64,000 bases of DNA from Piper betle (GCA_033002965.1 JAURVB010012612.1:1-64000), one strand, 5' to 3'; shown: positions 22,041-37,545, counted from the first letter of the stretch. The notes: generated from the letters alone by a model not told the origin. Numbers and translations are program-made.

Positions 22041-23700
22041 GACCAGGCAGCCAGAGCAACCAAGGCAACCAGCAAACCCAAGAGATCCCCCTTCTTCCTC
22101 TACCACCCCACCCTCCACTACCGGAACTTGGAGCTATGGCACGCCCAACAACAACAACAACAACAAGGAGGAGGTGGTGGCGGGGAGAGCTCCAACATGT
22201 CAATGGACCAAGCCTCGGAGGGCCATGAGATCGTCCCGGCCGTGGCCAGGTCCGCCGGCTGGGGGGCCATGAGAGGCGTGGGCCTCGCCGGAGGTGGCAG
22301 TGGTGGTGGTGGCCGGAGCTGCCAAGACTGTGGGAACCAGGCGAAGAAGGACTGCGCGCACCTGCGGTGCAGGACCTGCTGCAAGAGCCGGGGCTTCCAC
22401 TGCGACACCCATGTCAAGAGCACTTGGGTCCCCGCCTCCCGCCGCCGCGAACGCCAGCTCCAGCGCTCCGGTGGCGCTGGCGGTGGTTCCGTCGCCGGCT
22501 CCGGAGAGAGCTCGAAGAGGCTCCGGGAGAACCCCCACCAGACCTCTTGCACCCGCTTGCAGCTCCCTTCCACTGCTTCCGGTATAATAATATCTCTTGT
22601 ACTAATTATAAAGTGGTTATCTTTTTTTTATCAACAACTTTTGATCTGTTTCTTGTGAATTTTAAGAAGATCATTTGCTTGATTTTGTTGTTCTTGATTA
22701 GAAGGCTGTGATAGAAATTGAAATGTCGTTGGCGATCTATTTTTTCCCAGCTTGTTTGTCATTTATCTTTTCAATATCATCGATCACTGCATCTCTATTT
22801 CTCTCTCTTTTTCTTATTTTTCTTAATTTTTGATTCGTCTATTTGAGAATATGTAGTCTTTGCATGGGAAGATCTTACAATAACAAGTTAATAACACCAT
22901 GTATTCCTCTAATAGAACTTCAAAATCACGGGAACATTTGTTATTGTATTCATGTGTCATGTGTTTAAAGCTGCTTCTCCTAACATTCTTTAATTACCTG
23001 TGGCTAATAAACCTTTCAATCATGAGAGCATGTGTTGTAGAATATTAGAGTCCTCTTTTCTCTTGTATAAAAATATAATTCTTCCTCAAAGCAATCTATA
23101 CCAATGAAGATATATAACGTACTGCACGCCATCTCTCTCTTCTAGCACAAAGATGTTCATTTTCTCTTCATACCCTTCAATCCCATGCAAGGTCCAATAT
23201 CCTTATGTACATTGTGTCAAATTAATGCAAGTTGTCCATTGCTACATTTTGGGTTTCTACCTATATATATTCTTGTGTTGATATGCACGTACTCTTGTAC
23301 ATGATAAAGAGGTGAAGGTGGTTAATTTGGTTTGTTCATGCATGGTGGGGTGGGTGCAGGAGGGACGACGGAGGTGGGGAGCTTCCCGCCGGAGGTGAGC
23401 TCTCCGGCTGTGTTCCGGTGCGTAAGGGTGAGTGGCGTGGAGCAGCCGGAGGAGCAGTATGCATACCAGACCTCCATCACCATTGGTGGCCACATCTTCC
23501 GCGGCATTCTCTACGACCAAGGGGCAGGGACACACGCTGAGCACCACCACCGTGCTCTCCCGGCCACCGGCGAGAGCTCGGCCGGCGTCGGAGCCCCCGA
23601 GGCGACGTCAGCGACTTCCGTCGACCCGGCGCCACTATATGCTGCTCCTCTTAGTGCATTCATGGCCGGTACGCAATTCTTCCCTCACACCAGGTCTTAG
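22019..23700 (+). CDS. SRS: SHI/STY (SRS) family zinc-finger transcription factor, frameshift near the N terminus
   Basis: Exons 22019-22581 and 23360-23700, GT-AG intron of 778 bp. SRS proteins are plant nuclear factors that promote auxin biosynthesis genes and organ and vascular development. The hallmark RING-like finger is at 22320-22413 with spacing C-x2-C-x7-C-x4-C-x2-CC-x6-C plus His, followed by [14 protein letters not shown]. Exon 2 holds the IGGH domain ([37 protein letters not shown]) and the family C terminus [12 protein letters not shown]. The start [10 protein letters not shown] is typical of the family. However, MSGFF (22019) and the following [15 protein letters not shown] (from about 22092) are one base apart in frame. 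Total coding length is 904 nt, one too many, and the C5 run at 22087-22091 is the likeliest site. The downstream frame has no ATG of its own before the finger region, so either the allele is broken or the base is an error. A Gln run follows LELWHA. The exact family member is not assigned. Confidence 0.9.
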
Positions 23701-26700
23701 TTAGTGACCATGTATATGCCCATATTGGAGAAGAACATTTTCGATTTTTTGGGCCAGACATTTTGTTGATCAAGTTGAAGCAGTAAAGGAGGTTTGATGT
23801 TAAATTTTAATCAACGGCGAAGAAGGTTGTATTTGCTTGTTCTTCTTGGGTTTTACTTTTAAGTGCCTCTTCTTCTTCCCTACCATTTTTTTTAAGAGCT
23901 AGTTTCTTTTCGTTTTAGTAGACAGATTGACAAGATTGGTTTCTTGTGTGGTTGGGAAAGGTTAGGCCAGAGGCTAAACTGCTCTTGTTTTCGTTGGGAA
24001 TTGGGCATGCCGTGAGTGAATGATATATTTACATTGTTTTTCTAGACTTTTCATGCATGCAGTTCTTGTGTTCCCTTTCCAAGCTCTCGTCATTTCCATT
24101 GATGCAAATATATATGTGGATATACTTGATTCTCTTTCCTTTCCCATCTTTGATCTATTTTTTGAATTTTTTTCATTATTTTAAAAAAGTTGGAGTATTT
24201 AAGAAAGCTCACTGAGCTAAAGTCTCTCTAACTCAATGGATTGTCAAGAAAATAAATTTATTTATTATGTTATTACTTAAGTATGCATATTATCTATCTT
24301 AAATACATACATATATATATATATATAATGCAATATTAATTTCCTCAAAATATATATGTATATATACCAGCTTCAAAACCCTAAAATGTACAACTGACTA
24401 GCTGTACTTTCCACCTTAATGGTTCTGATGGTAATGGGATGATTGAAAAGGACTGAGAGGAGATATAGGTCCAAGTTTGTTTCTTGTAATTGTCCTTAAT
24501 TATTGTTTCTAAATGCACCTGCTAATATTGGGATACATATCATGTGTCTGGTTGGTCAGATTTACAGTGTGAACACAACACAAAAATGTCAACTCTATGA
24601 ATATGGGCACTCTGAAAAATTGGTCCTCTTTTGTAAGATCAGAAATTAATGGTGAATAATTGATTGAGTTGTACGTAACATGGGCGGCCAACTCGCTTCA
24701 TGTTAGCTGTAAATGGTGCCTAACAAAGGTTTTGATGTATACTTCAGAACCCATGGAAAAGGTTTCTGGGTTGGAGACTATGTGTTTCTTTCCTGGAAGA
24801 GAGCGTATTCTTGACCTGTGCAGATATCTTTTTATTCTTATTTCTCTATTTTAAAGGGTGGATGTTGACTATTTACCATGATTTGGGGAAAGATGAGCTG
24901 GTGGGTATCTTGACTTGGGCTTGTGTAGAAATTTTATTTGGATGGATTAGACATAAAGTTCTTATGGTTTATCAAGCTGTTGGGTTGGGATCCTATTTGC
25001 TTGGTTGGCTTCATTTTATTTTTTAAAAAGCAAATAACAATTGACTTCTGGATTATCATCTTTGGCATGTTTGAATTCATTTTGATCATGTACATTAGTT
25101 AGTAAATTTCCACTCAAAGTTTTGGTATTTTTAATTTTTTTTAAAAAATACATACTTACATTTTTTTTCGTATAAAAGAAACATGTCTTCCACCTAATTT
25201 ACTTCAAATAATGTAGAAGTATTTTCTTATTGGTATGGCTTTGATATCATGAGTTGTGTATGATTAGAAATCTAATGGCTTTGCTTTTGATTCAAAACTT
25301 GCAGAAAAAATTAAATACTCTATGCTTTATTTAATTTCTTTTGCTTGAGCTAACTTTTCTGGGTTTATGCTAAATATTCGAAAAGATTCATCTTTCATTC
25401 TTTCATTTAGAAGAACAGTTAGAAAAGTTCAAGGTGATAGAATCAGTGGCTGTCATTCTTATGAACACTGCCATTTTTCTGTTCTTTCTTGCCCCTCACC
25501 TGTTCTTATTCAATTTATACGTCATTACAAAATTACACGACTATGAACACAACTTATAACTTGTTGTATGCTCGTCGTTGACTGTATCTTTGATAATCTT
25601 CTTGTTAATATTTCTATTCTATTTTTTTCTTGACTTACTCATGTAATGATCAAATAAACAGTCATTTTATTTAACTACGTCATCTAATTCTCTTGTTGCA
25701 TTTGTTTGTGTAATTGCCTCGTGTTAGTGTTACAAGTTCAAATAAACGAGGTCTTGATCGGCATTAGATTAGGCTTTAACTATATATAAATTCTTAATAT
25801 AGTTCAGTTGTTTTTTAATGCAGAGACTTGTCATTCGCCGTGCTTAATCCATTTTTAATGCAGACAGTGATTTCTCAAACCATAACCTTGGTTTAAAGAG
25901 GACAAATGATCATCTAACCCTCATCATCGATGCCTAACCTCACTCGACTTGCGAAATTTGTTTTGTTTTAATTTGAAACTTGTGCGAAAATTGTTGCGTT
26001 TAAATCTAAAACATCGTCTCACGAAAATTAATATAATTTTAAAGAAGATATTTCCTGCATAGAAGTTATATTATGCTGCGTGACTCCATTTTTTCTTCCA
26101 TTATTATGATTGAAAGGCACATTGTATATACATCCCTACGCAAATACGTTAAAATAATCCATAATGACTAGGAGATAAAATTAATTCTAAATGAAAAGCT
26201 AAAATAATATTCCAAATTAAATGTAACTAAAAACCTAAAGCATGTTCCTTCTCGTACATAACAATTAAGCTCGCAATCTTGAATGCAAATCATTTTAATT
26301 TAGCTAGTATTGGAGAGAGCTTAATTTCCAAGTTGCCAACAATAACCTAGCAAGCGGTTTACGATAGTGTGCTTGCTGCACCAGTTTCATCTTTCTTCCA
26401 TGATTGTATATCTGCAGTTGGTGCCTTCTTTCTACTGTTTATATGTTTTTGTGCAGCAATACTACATGTATCACTTCAAGTGATCCTTTTTTTGTGCCAC
26501 TGTACATTTCAGAAACTTACCGTTTTCTCCATAATAATTTTATTAACTGTTGGTCATCATGGTTACTAATTTATATAGAATCGAGGTAATAATAATGGCT
26601 AGCTGTTTTTTCTTCGTGAAAAAATGATTGTTTATTATATTTTTGTGCCTTGACTGTTAGACAAATTTTGAAATTCCAGATATTTATTCAATGTAGATAC

Positions 26701-27097
26701 AGTTTTTTGTTTAGATTATTGGGTAATTGCTGAAGTTTGGAGATTTTAGAGTATGGTGTTCGAGGGAGCCATGAAAAAGAAAGCCAAAATATTTATCTAT
26801 TAAGGGGACATGTTTCTCATAGAGTGGCATATATATATTAGTTAATTGGTGTAATTGAAGTTAGAATAGAGCAAGAGGGACAAAAAGCATAGCAACTCAC
26901 CAATAACTTCAGAAACTTGTAATAATGCAGGAATTGTATAAGGTATGTAATGCATGAAGTCATGTATGCAAATTGAACAGTAGAGGCTACCAAGTCATAT
27001 TATGCAAATAGTTCCCTAATTATGCGTGGCAAGATGTTCACCTATTCACTCAATTATGCGCAACTACTATAGGTGTAATATATTATAACTTCAAACA

Positions 27098-27100
<3 letters not shown>

Positions 27101-27132
<32 letters not shown>
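27101..27132. repeat. (TA)n microsatellite
   Basis: About 16 uninterrupted TA units. Confidence 0.95.
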
Positions 27133-27136
<4 letters not shown>

Positions 27137-29561
27137 TTGACATCTAAACATGACATATGATGTCAATCCTCATGAAAAGAATGGGAGTTAGAAACTCAAT
27201 CATCATAGGTCTACTCCAAAACTGTTTCTTCTTTCATGCAGCTAGAATATGTTGTGCTTTAAGGCTTCTAGCTCTCTTGTGTTTGTTGCCTATGGTGTTG
27301 CTCCTTGCTAAACCTAAGAGAGCTCACTGTATTTGTGCCCTAGCTTGCTCTCCTTTTTTAAAGCATGGCTAGTTCTATTTCTATATAGCTTAAGTGGTCT
27401 GGGTCTTTCATGTTAAAGGCTAAGCTAGCTTTCAAGCAACTTAATACTCATATTTGTAACATCAAAGTCTGTTCATCTAGCTATCATCCCCTAGCTTGCT
27501 ACAACAGCTTGTAAAAAAAATAAACTTGGGAACTTGTACTGGTGGTATCTCTGATCTTTCTTTCTTTTTTCTTTTTTTAAAAATAATGTCTATACATTAG
27601 AAGAATTAAAATTGACACTAGTGTAAATTTAACATTTTTTATGCCACTTTAGCTACATATTGAAAAATATGACTTACAATATACCTTAAATTAATATTAT
27701 GAGCCTCCTAAGTTTATTCAATTTGTATAACTTGAACATGCATTTCAGACTCTATAATACGGTAGAAAGATTAAAATCAGTGAAACTAAATACTAATTAA
27801 TTCAGAGTCACTCATGGCATGTTATCCACATATATCTTTAACCTTGCTTTAATTATTTGTAACCTTCATGAGAAGGTATACATATCTTATAATATTGAGA
27901 ATGAAAACATTGTCATGAGACTTATTTACAGAAACATTATATAGTATTGCGGAAAATTATTAGTATTGCAGAAAAATTATATAGTATTTTTTGGGAGTTG
28001 AGAATTGAGTTTAAGAATTATAAGATATGACAATATGTATAATTAAGAAAGAAGGCCTCTCACCCAACCTTTATACCTAACAATTTCACGGCAATTACGA
28101 AGCAAAGTTGATGCAAATTTGAGCAGTGTGAATGTTGATTATGATCAGAGAAAAGAAAACAAGGGCAAGAACTAGAAAAAGCTAGCCAGGCTGGTCGGCA
28201 TGAAATGTTTTACATGGATACAAGTTTTATTATATGAAAGAAAAACTTTAGCTACAGAAAAACTTATCTACTTTATGTCACGTTGAGTTTGGCTTTTTTC
28301 CACAGAAGGCCATGCATGAGCATTGCATTTTGACTGTTCAAGTTGAAGCTGATATATATACAAATATATGTATACCCTCCAAATTATCTGTTCAAATTTT
28401 ATGCAGGCACCCATCATCTTCTTTTATATATTTTTTAATTTCTTTTTTTCAAACAAATGTATCTATTTGGTGGGTCATCTTTAATTTTGCCATAGAAGTT
28501 ATATGGACAAAATCTATAACCTGTGAGTTTTTATGCAGATGATCCTTTTAGGGAACTGGGAGGGGACAAAGAACAAGATTGAACTAAACCCTATTCTTCT
28601 TTCTTGCTCATGGTCAGGAGCTAGAAGGGTCCATGGGATTCACCGTGAAACCCCACCAACTTATGCAGCCTAGTATCTTAGTTCCCCCTTTTTGTCCGCT
28701 AGGAAGGAGGCGCAAGTGGGGCTGTCCCAAAGCTGATCAAGCCTCGAGCTTTCTGACCTTCAACACTTTCTCCCTCAATTGTTAGGGTTCCCTGGCTAAG
28801 TTACAAAAGCTTGCTTCCCAGAAAAATACACAGACACGGAAAGTAGAGCCAAGACTAATAGGAGAATTTTTTGAGGGTGACAATGGTGGACTACGTGCAT
28901 GCTTTGTTGCAGGGTGATTTGAGGCCGGTGATTGGACCTCTTTGGCTGCTTCCCAACTGAACCAGCAGCTGGGCCTTTTCTTTCCCCCTTTTTTCCTTTC
29001 CCCCCATTTTTTAAACACTCAAAACACCCCTAATTACATCTATTTTAACTTTCTAAAAAAATTTACACCTATTTTACCCTCAAAAATCATGATTAGGTGA
29101 AATAATCACGGGTTCAATATGAAAATAGTCTCTAGTAGATGAGGTTGCAATTGCAGATGCACTTATGGTCTTCAGCTTCGTCACGGATCTGTAAAAGAAG
29201 TCTTCACTTTGCCCTTTACAAAAATTTTCAATCTCTATTTTTAATGTTTCAGATGAGGTCAAGGTCAATTAATAGTAACATGATTAGCACTTGTATCAAA
29301 AGAAATAAATAATGACAAATATATTTCTGAATCATTTTCACAAATTAACCGTTTAAGAAATGAACATAAAATAAAATTTAAGTGAGGAATAAAATAATTC
29401 CCTTTGGTCAAAGCTGCGTAAACTCGAGTCTTTGCTTGAGCTTGAGTGGCAAGGTTCCTAATATTGAGGAGGGGCACCGGGACTAGTTGCTTGATTGCTT
29501 GAAGCTGAAGATTCCTGAACTCGGGAGCTCATGAACTCCGAAGCTATTGGATTCAAGCAAT

Positions 29562-29639
29562 AAATTCAAGACATAATCGAACAAAAAATACAATGAATAA
29601 AATTCAAGACATAATCGAACATAAAATACAAAGAATAAA
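29562..29639. repeat. Tandem duplication, two units of about 38 bp
   Basis: AAATTCAAGACATAATCGAA occurs twice in tandem, at 29562 and about 29601, each followed by an AAAATACAA.GAATAAAA tail with two or three differences. Confidence 0.9.
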
Positions 29640-30366
29640 ATGGGGAGTTCATGTACTTATAGTTAACCATTTTGATCGTATCACAAAAGCTATAAGCACA
29701 TATATTGTGAATAACACTTCTGCACCGCCCATTTAGGCGCATCCAACTGGCGGACGGAAAGAGGACATATTTAATGAACTCAGAAATATTGTATTAAAAA
29801 AACTCACAAATATTGTATCAATTATCAAATGATAAGACTGCCTTGAAAAAAAAATGATAGACTCGTACCTACACCTATGGTCACTAAAATGCTCTAGGAT
29901 TTTGGGATGATAAAGCAATCAAAAAGATGGAAGGGTTATTATAGACATCCGATTAAGTTGAACACCTGTAAAAATTTGTAAGCCCTTCATTTGAAGGTTT
30001 TGTTTCCATCAAATAGGATCCTACCCACCTTTCCCTATTTAAAGAATAGCAGTGTTCCAAAAACTAGCTGCAAAGGAACATGGTTTGTAAATCTATACAA
30101 TTGATTCATAGCATCTTTCAGTGATATATGGCTTACAACATCTACTCAATAGGTATCAAACCTCTCAGCAAAAAAAGGTCAAGCTTGCAAAGTAAACTTC
30201 TACATAAAAGTAGCATTTTCCAATAATTATAGCATCATTTATAAAAATTCTTCAGCTAAATAAACTTACACGAAGGAAAAACTCCCGTAACCATGACAGG
30301 CTATACTCTGATAAAGAATCTCCAGGCCAAAATTGCAAATCAGACCAAACGTGGTCAGTGTCAGTT

Positions 30367-32646
<2,280 letters not shown>

Positions 32647-33603
32647 TTATTTGGTCTACAAAGACAATACACGAGAAAAATATCACAACAAATTTGTCCT
32701 ACCTTTCATTCTCTGAAAGAACCAATTTAGTCTGCAGGAAAACGAACGTGCAATAATATGAATGTATGAAATGTACAATATAGTAGGACGCTACGTGGAT
32801 GATATGACAATAAAATAATAACACCAATCGATTAAATATTAAAAAAAATGTAAATAAACAGATAAAATTTTCCCTAAAAGTGAAATAAGAGAACTAACAT
32901 GTCCGTCATCATATCACAAAATATATAAAAATAGCAAGATATATCATCACATTCTGCAATACATAACAATTTCAAGGTCTTGACCTATGCCACACGATAA
33001 GACGCTTTATTGTGATGCTGGTTAATGTGTAAAACTTTTGATGAAATATGTTATGATGTTTAATGCATGGTTACCTTGTTTTTGTTAATGATGTTTTAAA
33101 CTGTTCACGGCAGAAATCAATAAACAAGAGATTATGAAAACAAGGCTGCATGTAAAGCAAGAAAAATCGTAAAAGAGCATGGCAACATATAGGATTGCAA
33201 TTTGCAAGTATATGGTATAGTCTATGATGAAACATATTCATCGTTTTCCTCCCACATCATATCAGTTTAATTACTTGAACGCAAATTTTATCATTGTGGA
33301 GCCTGAGACCAACTCCTCAACTTCTAAGATTTAAATTGATTCTATTAAAAAAGATTTAAAAAAACACTTGAAAACAACAAAAAATTGACCTACATATTCC
33401 GCTTATTTGTAAAACATCTAAATCTCATTCGCAACTAACTTGGCAGATTTATAACAAGTCACCAACCACAGATTTTAATGAAACCTCTTCAAACAAAAAG
33501 ATTTAGCAAAGACAATCCATGAGAAGAATAGACAGGCACGGGAAGAGAAACGGAGGTGTTAACACTAATGCAATATCACATCGCATACATACATACTTTC
33601 ACA
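32647..33603. other. Upstream flank of the DIM1 locus, no supported gene
   Basis: AT-rich sequence without ORFs or recognisable repeats. Confidence 0.5.
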
Positions 33604-34505
33604 TTACAGTAGGAGACGGGCTAGAGACCGGCCGTCCTTGGTGGTGGAAAGGCGAGTAGAATGGGTTAGGGAGGCGGAGATGTTGGATGGAGCGGGGAAG
33701 GCAGAGCGTAGGAGCGCTGTTCGCTGTAGGAGAAAGGCGGACCGTCGTCGGCGGAGGAGGCGGCTCACCGTTAAAAGGGCAAAACAGGGGCGGTCGGTGG
33801 TGGGGTGACGAGATTGGCTGGGATGGGCGGCGCTGGGATCCACTCCAGTTGGGGAAGGTTACCGGAGGGTCGCCGACGTTGAGACAGCGACTGGATGGCC
33901 GCGGCGACGGTCACCATCGGCAGGATCGGTGATGGGAGCGTGGCGCGGTCGCGGTGGTGTCATGTGTCGTGGAGGCCGGGCGACGGCCGGACGGCGAGGG
34001 AATGGTCGGCAATATTCTGACGATGACCGGTGGTGGTGCGGCTATCGGAGGCGGTGGTGGTGATGGAGAAAGAGGGCGTCATCGAGGGTGTGGGGAATGA
34101 GAAGCGTCGGGGGGAAGTGGGAAGTGGGAGGGGGAAGAAAGAGGTCGGCGGCGATATCGTAAATAAAAATAGATTCGTTTCCAACTCGTATAAAAAATAA
34201 TAACTAACTTATAATAAATTTTTAAAAAATCCAAAAAAATAGGAAGAAATCTCATAAAATATAATATATACCGTAGCACCTCAATGACATATTATGTATA
34301 TTATTATATTATATTATCGAGTCGACATAAAAGTTGATTTTGACTCAAGTTAGAGTTATAACCAAGTCAAATCGAGGCGAATACTGCCTTGATCAAATTC
34401 GGTTAGTAGGATTCGAATTCGAGTTGAGTTCAAGTTTGAGTATTTAAATGTTAAATTTTGAGTCGAGTCGAGCTAAACAGAATGTCAAATACTCATGAGC
34501 TAGCT

Positions 34506-37500
34506 TGTAACACCCCAAATCCGGTCCACGCTCATGAACCGAACCGGCATGTTACAGGCCCCGGTTAGGTCCGCTAACCCGAACCTAACTCATGCGGATC
34601 CAATCTCGGCGTCTTAAGATGAAGATACGATCCATCATGAATGAATAAATGTGCAAAATCCTAACATGGTACTACATGAATGACATGCAAATTAAATTTC
34701 ACGCCATTACAATCACGAGCAAAATCGATAAAAATTCTAAAGTAAAACTGACAGAGTCTCCCTTAAAAGTGTAATTAGGGTCTACCCTGTCAAAACAATA
34801 CATACCAATATATATACATATATCAACAATTTTAATCACACATAATTTAATATACTATATATTCATCATAGGACTTGGGCCACACTTCTGCTGCCCACTC
34901 TGATCATATCTCACCTCTTATCATCATGTCTTAGCATCATCTCATTTCATTTAATCATATCCTATCATGCCTCAAACATTTAATCATAACATTCACAAAA
35001 TAATAACATAATAATACAATATTAAACATTCAGAAATCTAACATGTGTGTGCACAAGACCTCATTGCTCCTCCGTCCAAGCTAGCTCATCCATCTCGTGC
35101 TTATCACCTACATATATATAAGAAAAACGTCAGTAACAAGCGTTACTGGTCCGGAAAATAAAATAACTATAACAAACTGGCTATGAGAGCAAACTCTCAT
35201 CTGAAAGAAAACCATATACTTCCTCAAGAACACTCTGAAGGGCACTACTGAGGAGCCACTGGGCTGCAGACCCGGTAGCATCCCGAACTTACTAATCTGC
35301 TGCTGGTACTGTGCTACTCTCAGCACTTCTTTTTCAGTACTTCTCATGAAACTTTATCCTAAGCCCTCTCCGAACCTCCATATCTCTCCTGGCCTTGAGC
35401 ACGAAGGCCGAGTACTCTCAGGCAGTCGCCTTTAGTACCCTTTGAACCACAAGTCCGGACATGCGCTGTACTAAACAGTACCCGTAAACCTCCACGTTCT
35501 CCGGGTGTGAGGAACTCAAACGCGGAGTTGTCAGGATCCCTCGGGAATGGAACAGTCCGCTGGCACTAATCCAGAGCCCGCTTTGACTGTCACGGCATCC
35601 TCTGCATGGTACGTGCAGTCGGTTTCTCCATCTCTCGTCTCACTGAAAACTCGATAAAACTATATATATAGGCCTGGGAAGGGATTTATATAATAGGCCC
35701 GAAGGCAACTTGTGGTGGATCTTGTTTTCGAAATCATCCTCGAGGGATCTCATCCTCGAGGGGTTATTAATCCGGAAATATTCGATTAAATGGCCCGAGT
35801 TAAGTGGGATCCGATAAAACGCCACTTAACCCGCCCTGCAATAATAAAATAAACATACAATGGAAGAGCGTAAAACAAGACGAGTCCTAAACGGACCTGG
35901 TAGAAGCTCCAAGCGTGTCATCGCGCCTAGGCGGCGAGCTCATACTCCGTACCTACACATCAAAACTAAATACTAACGCCCGCTAACTAAATGATGCATC
36001 AGACTCACTAACATCATAATCACAATGCAAGCATCCATCAACATAACAATCAGAAAATCATAAAAACTAATTAATCCTAGCTCATCCTATTCATACTAAT
36101 TTTATTATATGTTTCCTAAGTTATGCCATTACTCGACTTAGCATGCTCTAACTCTGATCTACCTCATTAGATTACTTATTATTCATTCTCCCTTAATCTC
36201 ATCATACAACTTATCATTTCATCCCTAATTAGTCATTAATCACATCATGTAACTTATCACTATCAATCACATCAATAAATCAATCCTAGCATGCTGTGCT
36301 AGCACTCATCATTAATTTTAAATAAATCGATCGGAGGTAATTATACCTCACGTCGTCGGCGATCGGCGACGGCTAGGGTTCCGCCGCGCGTCTCGGAGCT
36401 CAAATTCGGCGCTCATCGGCGTCCGAAGCTCGATCGGGCTCCACTGGGTGAGCCCCGCGGAAGATCCGGTGAATTCCGGCGAATTCCAGAAATTCCGATT
36501 TTTCGGCGGTTTTCCGGCAGCTACTAGCGGTTTTCCGGCGACTTCCGGTGGTTTTCCGGCAACCATCGCCTACGGCGTCTACTGGTCGGAAAGGGGTTGT
36601 GTTGGGTACCCTCGGAACCGGCTCGGCGAGCCCGACCCATCTACGAGGTCGACGCGGCCAACGGAGGTGGCGGCTCGCCGGAAAATGCCTAAAACAGAGC
36701 GGCGGCGATGAGGGAAGAATCCGGCCGGCCAGGGCGGCGATGGCCTCCGCTCCGGTCGGGGAAGGCCGCTAGGGGGTCGAGGGTGTCGATGCTACCGACC
36801 GATCGCGGCGGTGCTGGTCGCCGGTGACGGAATCGGCGACGGAAGCGCACGCGGGCGCGGCGTCGCGGCGTGGCTTCCTCGCGTCGCGGCGGCCCGGTGG
36901 CGGCCGGACTTGGTCGGGCCAGCAAGGCGGCGCCGTGGCCGGGCTGGGCGGCGTCGACCGGCGGCCAGGCGGCGTCGGCCGTGGCGGCGGTGGCGCGCGA
37001 ACAGGGGCGGCGCGGGCGATGGTTTGGGGGAAGAAGAAAGGAAGGGTTGAGGGCGTGTGTGGTGGCAAACTCGTAAATATTACTTGACTCGTCTCTGACT
37101 CGAGTCAAGTATAATAACTAAGTCGTATTAAATCCTAAAAAATTCATAAAAATCGGGAAAAATCCCGTAAAAACAAACAAATACCAAACATCGTAATGAT
37201 ATGCTCTAAGACTATCAACCCACCCAAAATGCCCGTAACGCGTCCTAACGCGGTAAACGGCCTAAAACTAATTCTACGATCCATTATATATCATAATAAA
37301 AAAAATGAACTGCATACTCTCATATATTCTGATAACTCATTCTTTTCTGCTGTGTTCATGACGTTATCATTATATACTTGGGTACACATGACCCTCATAG
37401 CTCATACACGCGACCGGCATCGGCTCGGTACACGTGTCCTGAAACTGACTCAACTCGAAAAAATAACGGTCGACCCAACCGGTTCTGAATATAAAACCCT

Positions 37501-37522
37501 GACTCGAATCGTGGGTTTTACA
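34506..37522 (-). mobile_element. Element A: 3,017-bp solo LTR-like element with perfect 5-bp TSD
   Basis: It starts TGTAACACCCCAAATCCGG and ends ATCGTGGGTTTTACA. The flanks TAGCT (34501-34505) and TAGCT (37523-37527) form a perfect target duplication. TG...CA ends plus a 5-bp duplication are what solo LTRs of Ty1/copia or Ty3/gypsy elements show. No gag-pol, primer site or internal region is present. Landmarks are a CCTCGAGG pair (35738-35761), a stem-loop (35796-35833), a dyad GAGGTA-ATTA-TACCTC (36334-36349) and a GC-rich module (36350-37060). ORFs in the GC-rich part (for example 36689-37108) are open in many frames at once and have no domain. Strand follows the inferred transcription direction. 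Very similar to D, so probably young. Confidence 0.85.
35796..35833 (-). other. Conserved stem-loop in element A
   Basis: CGAGTTAAGTGG (35796-35807) faces CCACTTAACCCG (35822-35833) across 14 nt. Eleven of 12 positions pair on the plus strand. In RNA from the minus strand the twelfth position becomes a G.U pair, so the stem is complete. Confidence 0.75.
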
Positions 37523-37545
37523 TAGCTCGCTCATTAAAAGCCTTA

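Larger units (their letters stand above)
23701..30366. other. Long intergenic region, no supported gene
   Basis: It starts with the SRS 3' flank and is AT-rich throughout. Short ORFs (for example 26369-26589, 27157-27372, 28782-29018) lack domains and splice context. No known microRNA sequence was recognised by eye. It contains a TA microsatellite and a 38-bp tandem duplication. Confidence 0.55.
33604..37545. mobile_element. Older repeat relic that hosts element A
   Basis: A GC-rich module (33604-34150) runs into CGTAAATAAAAATAGATTCG and AT-rich DNA, the same module order as the 3-kb family on the opposite strand. With A removed, the right side reads ...CATGAGCTAGCTCGCTCATT, similar to the transposon termini at 1-53 and 44263. 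It is probably a degraded TIR element that carries the module. The left end is not defined. Confidence 0.45.

Noticed and set aside
22118..22573. Minus-strand 151-codon ORF and other frames over the SRS exon
   Set aside because: Shadow frames of the GC-rich SRS coding exon.
23701..30366. Search for microRNA precursors or tRNA genes in the long gene-poor stretch
   Set aside because: No mature microRNA of a conserved family and no tRNA A/B-box arrangement was recognised by eye. A covariance search would be needed to exclude them.
35640..35825. 61-codon ORF repeated nearly identically at 52765-52950
   Set aside because: It follows from the high DNA identity of copies A and D. Copies C, E and F do not keep the frame, and it overlaps the conserved stem-loop and palindromes, which explain its sequence.
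36689..37108. Long overlapping ORFs on both strands in the GC-rich module of element A, and likewise in C, D and F and at 46099-46578
   Set aside because: GC-rich DNA has few stop codons, so many frames are open at once. The peptides are Arg/Ala/Pro/Gly-rich, without domains, and not conserved as proteins between copies.
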